Assembly (NCBI GenBank): GCA_048268005.1
Contig: JBLWWJ010000007.1
Location: 78,392 to 142,391 of the forward strand
Origin: Ancylomarina sp048268005
Lineage (GTDB): Bacteria; Bacteroidota; Bacteroidia; Bacteroidales; Marinifilaceae
DNA: 64,000 bases
Direction: 5' to 3'
Made by a program: the position numbers and the translations under genes. The notes beneath the pieces were generated by a model, which had not been told where the DNA came from, did no database searches, and saw only the letters and a program-made list of their open reading frames with translations. Positions 60,277 through 64,000 of the stretch are shown here, piece after piece. How positions within the stretch are numbered: the stretch's first letter is position 1; each line of letters starts with the position of its first letter.

Positions 60277-63200
60277 CTATTTCTGATTTAGTTCTTCAAG
60301 TAACACTTCTACAGCTTTTTTCAATTGTTGGTCTTGACCTTGACTAACTACATCATAATCGTAAAGAACTTTGTAGTCAGGCTCCAGTTGTTTGTTTTCC
60401 AGGAAATCACCTTCAGAATCAACATAACCAATTTGCGGAATACCAAAGTACATATTACCGTTCATTAGACTTTCCCACCAAACTGAGGTCATGGTTCCTG
60501 CAACCGCAGTACCAACTAGTTTGCCAAGTCCCATTGTTTTATAAACCCAGGGTGTTCCGTGTGCATTAGAGTAGTTGCCTTCACTCATTAACATGATAGA
60601 TGGTTTTTTCCATCTTTTACGAGGCTGTTCTCCAATTTTTTGTCCACGTGGTAATTGAGTTAAATATTTCGTTCCGCTGAATAGAACCTCAATATCTTCG
60701 TGCATATGTCCTCCACCGTTGTATCGTGTATCAATTACAATAGCTTCCATATTGTTGTAACGGCCCATTACTTCAGAGTATACGGTTCTAAAGCTATTGT
60801 CGTTCATTCCTTTAACATGAACATAGCCAATTCGTCCGTTTGATAGTTTTTGAGTTTCAGCTCTGCGTTGTTTGATCCAACGCTCGTACAGCAAATTGTT
60901 GAATTGTCTTTGTGAAATTGGTTTAATCACTTCATCCCAACGTTTTTTACTTGCCGGATTGTAAAAGCTTAATAATGTATTCTTCCCTTTCTTGTGATTC
61001 AAAAGAGGGTAGTAGTCCATTCCTTCAGTAATTTCTATACCATCAATCTTTTCGATTATACAGGCTACTGTGGCTTTTGATTTTGCTTTCTTAAGTGGAG
61101 ATTTGTCAACAATCTCTGCTATTCTAAGACCTTTCCCCTTGAAGCTAGTATCAAAGAAGACACCTAAGTTTGCTGTTTTATCACCATTAGGATGACTTGC
61201 CCAGGCTCCAGACCCAGTGTGTGATGCATTAAGTTCACCAAGAAGTTCACTCAAAAGTTCAGCAAAATCATATGAGTTATTAATATGTGGTAAGAAGCGC
61301 TTGTATTCTATTTTATAAGCATCCCAATCCACACCATGCATATCTACACGATAGAATTTCTCTTTGGTTTGTCTCCATGCATGTTCGTAAAGATATTCAC
61401 GCTCGGCATCCTCATTTAAATTCATTTCAGCTTTGTAACTGATGTTTTTGCGTTTGTTACCAGCAGTAGCAATGCGTATAAATCGACTACCTGATCTAAG
61501 GAATATGAATTTACCATCTTTAGTAATGCTCATATTGGAGCTATATCCTGATAATTTAAGAACTTTTTTAGTTTCTTCCTTTTTGAAATCGTGCATCCAA
61601 AGATCATAACCAGACTCAAACTTACTTAGGTAGTACAGTTTATCTCCTTTGGGAGTCATAACAGCATCAGCTAGATTGGAGGAGTTGATTGTTAAACGTG
61701 CAACACGATCTTCGAAATCTTCTAAATCGATTTCAATCTCCTTGACTGTTTTTTTGTCACCCTTTGTCTTTTTATCTTTCTTCTTATCTTTTTTGTCGGC
61801 CTCAGCTTTCTTATTTTCTTTATCAAGAGCATCCTGAAGTTCAGCTTCTTCTTTGCTCATATTAAATTTATCAAAAGCTTCTTGAGTAAAGAACATGGCA
61901 AAGACGTCATTTTGAGATCCCCAGCTTGCATGGTTACGCATACCAAAACGATCAGAAAACCAAATCATGGCTTTTCCACCCATTACCCATTTGGCACTGC
62001 CGTCTATATAACCAGAATTGGTTAAATCTGTAATGTTTCCATTGCCTTGAGCATCAATTAAGCCAATATCTGAATTTGGCCAACGTGTTTTGGCATTATA
62101 GTCCATCAAAAACCATTTACCATCGGGAGACCATTCGAAGTATAAGTCTTCATCGGTATATGAATAATTCCACTTGCCTTCAAGTATGGTTCTTGTTTTT
62201 TTGCTTTTCAGATTGATAACTTGCAGTTCAGTTCTATTGGCTAGGTATGCAATTTCTTTTCCATCTGGTGAATATACAGGGCGGAAAGTTTCATCAGCAT
62301 TAGCTAAAATCACATCCTCTTCCAATAATGTAGAGTGTGTGAAGTCAATTTCAGTTTCATTCTTAATTCTTGTGCGATATAGATTCCAGCTTCCATTACG
62401 TTCGCCTGCATAAACTAAACTTTTTCCATCAGGACTAAAGCTTACGCTGCGTTCTTGTTCTGGAGTATTAGTGATTCTTTTAGTTGTTGTGTAGTCTACT
62501 GATGTAACAAAAACTTCACCACGCACAATAAAAGCGATTTCTTTCCCATTCGGAGATACTGACATTTCAGTAGCTCCCGATGATTTGCTAAGGAATGTGT
62601 TTTTGTAAGCAGTATGATCTATTCTGATACTTACGTTTAATTTTTCGGCTTTACCAGTTTCTGTTTGGGTGTATATTTCACCTCTAAATCCATAGCATAA
62701 AGTGTTGTTATCACTTATCGATAGAAAGCGGACAGGATTTTCAGTATATTTTGTTATCTGAGTTTTGTTCTCTCCCTGGTTTGGATCCATTTTCCAGATA
62801 TTGAAAGAGCCTGACTTTTCACTTAAGTAATATATAGAGGATTCGTCATTGTTATATAAAGGTTGACGATCTTCTCCTTCAAATGTGCTTAGGAAGTCAT
62901 GTTTACCGCTTGATGTATTAAAAACACGAATATCGCGTGCAACAGAAGAAGTGTGGTGTTTTCTCCATGCATTTTCTCCAGCTTTCTTATCTGTATAGAT
63001 AATTTGAGTCATGGCTTTATTGTAATGCGCATCCTCTGCTGGTGTGGTTAGTATTTGAGTTTCGCGTCCTCCATTCACAGAAACAGAATAGAGTTCAGTT
63101 AGATAACCTTTTGGAAACATTGCATTTTTATAACTATCAGCTAAAGTTGCCGAAAAAAGAATGGATTTTCCGTCCGGAGTAAATGATGAAGGGATTTCCT

Positions 63201-63531
63201 TGGCAGAGTTTGTTGTGATTCTCTTTGGGCTTCCACCTTCTGCTGACATTAGATAAATGTCGAAGTTCCCATTTCTGTCTGATGCAAATGCAATCTTACT
63301 TCCATCTGGAGACCAAATGGCATTATAATCATAGGCGGCATTTGATGTTAAGCGTGTCGCTTCACCACCTTTGGCATCCACTTTATATATGTCACCCATA
63401 TAATTGAACGCAATGGTTTTTCCATTGGGTGAGATACTTGGGTATCGCATCCATAGAGGATTTGTTTGAGCCCAACTACTAGTTGTCATTAGTAGGAGAA
63501 TTGCTCCAGTGAATAGTCTTTTTAAATTCAT
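60277..63531 (-). CDS. Tricorn-like S41 protease with WD40-like propeller
   Basis: The 1084-residue product has a signal peptide (residues 1-21, ending SSWAQ). Two beta-propeller regions with PD40/TolB-like repeats (SPNGKTIAFNYMGDIY, SPDGSKIAFASDRNG, FSPDGKSLVYAGERNG) reach to about residue 720, interrupted near 570-600 by a Lys-rich charged stretch (KKDKKKDKKTKGDKK). A helical tail-specific-protease region, a PDZ domain (about 780-860) and the S41 catalytic core follow. The last ends GNYSNAHGTPW, where the nucleophile is probably the Ser, and LGKLVGTAVAGTMTSVWW. By homology to tricorn it degrades peptides, here in the periplasm. Confidence 0.9.
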   Translation of the reverse strand: MNLKRLFTGAILLLMTTSSWAQTNPLWMRYPSISPNGKTIAFNYMGDIYKVDAKGGEATRLTSNAAYDYNAIWSPDGSKIAFASDRNGNFDIYLMSAEGGSPKRITTNSAKEIPSSFTPDGKSILFSATLADSYKNAMFPKGYLTELYSVSVNGGRETQILTTPAEDAHYNKAMTQIIYTDKKAGENAWRKHHTSSVARDIRVFNTSSGKHDFLSTFEGEDRQPLYNNDESSIYYLSEKSGSFNIWKMDPNQGENKTQITKYTENPVRFLSISDNNTLCYGFRGEIYTQTETGKAEKLNVSIRIDHTAYKNTFLSKSSGATEMSVSPNGKEIAFIVRGEVFVTSVDYTTTKRITNTPEQERSVSFSPDGKSLVYAGERNGSWNLYRTRIKNETEIDFTHSTLLEEDVILANADETFRPVYSPDGKEIAYLANRTELQVINLKSKKTRTILEGKWNYSYTDEDLYFEWSPDGKWFLMDYNAKTRWPNSDIGLIDAQGNGNITDLTNSGYIDGSAKWVMGGKAMIWFSDRFGMRNHASWGSQNDVFAMFFTQEAFDKFNMSKEEAELQDALDKENKKAEADKKDKKKDKKTKGDKKTVKEIEIDLEDFEDRVARLTINSSNLADAVMTPKGDKLYYLSKFESGYDLWMHDFKKEETKKVLKLSGYSSNMSITKDGKFIFLRSGSRFIRIATAGNKRKNISYKAEMNLNEDAEREYLYEHAWRQTKEKFYRVDMHGVDWDAYKIEYKRFLPHINNSYDFAELLSELLGELNASHTGSGAWASHPNGDKTANLGVFFDTSFKGKGLRIAEIVDKSPLKKAKSKATVACIIEKIDGIEITEGMDYYPLLNHKKGKNTLLSFYNPASKKRWDEVIKPISQRQFNNLLYERWIKQRRAETQKLSNGRIGYVHVKGMNDNSFRTVYSEVMGRYNNMEAIVIDTRYNGGGHMHEDIEVLFSGTKYLTQLPRGQKIGEQPRKRWKKPSIMLMSEGNYSNAHGTPWVYKTMGLGKLVGTAVAGTMTSVWWESLMNGNMYFGIPQIGYVDSEGDFLENKQLEPDYKVLYDYDVVSQGQDQQLKKAVEVLLEELNQK

Positions 63532-63959
63532 GGTCTTTTTTAATTGTGAAAGATTGTTTTAAGTCGGTTTTCTGGTGTTTGTAACTGCGGTAATTGCAGC
63601 GCAACAAATTTATTGACAAATGAAATAGATTCAAAAGGATATTCGTTTTTTGAATAACCTATTGTGATGGTTGTATGGTGTGATGTTTTATTTATCTGTG
63701 TATCAGTTGTCAATGCAACTAAAGTGTAAATTTGTAAATGAGTTGTTGCATTTTATTCGATAAACAAGTCTTCTATATAGATGTATGCTTGCTGATATCA
63801 TATTAATTAATGAAATTTTGTTTTCGATCCTATGGTTTTAGTTGGATACGAACTCTGAAATAAATTTATTTGAATGTTTCAATGCTGTTTGTCAGTGACT
63901 TAGTGCTTAAATGGAAAAAAACTTGCACTTCGCATTAGGAAAGTTGGGATTAAAAGCTC
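63532..63959. other. Non-coding gap between tricorn-like gene and right-edge leader
   Basis: About 430 nt with no credible gene on either strand. A TTGCACTTCGC segment at 63923-63933 partly repeats the TTTGCACTCGC at 63964-63974 and may mark a second, upstream promoter. Otherwise nothing is seen. Confidence 0.6.
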
Positions 63960-64000
63960 TATATTTGCACTCGCTTTAAGAGAGAGGCGTTGATCTTTGA
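63960..64000 (+). promoter_or_regulatory. Probable promoter and leader of an rRNA operon
   Basis: TATATTTG at 63960-63967 is a full match to the Bacteroidota TAnnTTTG element, but no TTG lies at a suitable distance upstream. It is followed by CACTCGCTTTAAGAGAGAGGCG and TTGATCTTTGA. In my memory of Bacteroidota ribosomal operons this TTTGCACTCGC start and a short (T)CTTTGA leader precede 16S rRNA. The 16S gene itself would lie beyond the window. Confidence 0.45.

Overview
The window is a stretch of Bacteroidota chromosome. The evidence is the AT-rich sequence, the promoter-like TTG ... TAnnTTTG elements, lipoprotein signals ending in a short hydrophobic run plus Cys, a MurE with the DNPR (meso-diaminopimelate) motif, a long MraY, and the coaX / TPR / lptC / CNNM / PpiD gene order. 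A marine Marinilabiliales or Marinifilaceae-like organism is plausible, but the genus cannot be fixed from the sequence alone.

Layout. 1-14970 (minus strand) is a complete, canonical dcw cell-wall and division cluster: mraZ-rsmH-ftsL-ftsI-murE-mraY-murD-ftsW-murG-murC-ftsQ-ftsA-ftsZ. ftsZ runs off the left edge. A three-copy 10-bp MraZ operator lies at its head. 15236-16363 holds a small membrane protein and a methyltransferase. 16604-36890 (plus strand) is an unusual redox locus. It encodes six PQQ-like beta-propeller proteins that share a (W/F)RG entry motif but have different membrane anchors, an NHL propeller, a tiny Cys protein, a twin-arginine ferredoxin and a NapH/NosR-like membrane Fe-S protein. 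It also encodes a NuoE-NuoF (HydB-like) fusion, a 2Fe-2S/GltD-like flavoprotein without its NAD(P) domain, a LolD/FtsX-type ABC transporter, and a ferredoxin with a cysteine-rich tail. 37157-42792 continues with a radical SAM enzyme, a DUF116-polyprenyl synthase fusion and two alpha/alpha-barrel terpene cyclase or prenyltransferase-like proteins, one with a DxDDT class II cyclase motif. A Crp/Fnr regulator and a YceI-type polyisoprenoid-binding protein follow.

44093-44428 is non-coding, bounded by two minus-strand terminators, and may encode a structured RNA. The rest is mainly housekeeping: aspartate kinase, fructose-1,6-bisphosphatase, mfd, coaX, a TPR protein, lptC, a CNNM/CBS transporter, a PpiD-like chaperone, a cupin, a PhnA-type protein, a TonB-C-terminal protein and a tricorn-like protease. 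The right edge looks like the promoter and leader of a ribosomal RNA operon.

The most interesting part is 16.6-44.1 kb. My reading, which is inference, is a trans-envelope electron-transfer system. A soluble NADH-oxidising, possibly electron-bifurcating flavoprotein pair resembling the HydBC/Stn modules but lacking hydrogenase and the NADP site would pass electrons through Fe-S proteins and a membrane quinol- or ferredoxin-type module to periplasmic propeller proteins. The linked isoprenoid module may make the lipid carrier or product involved.
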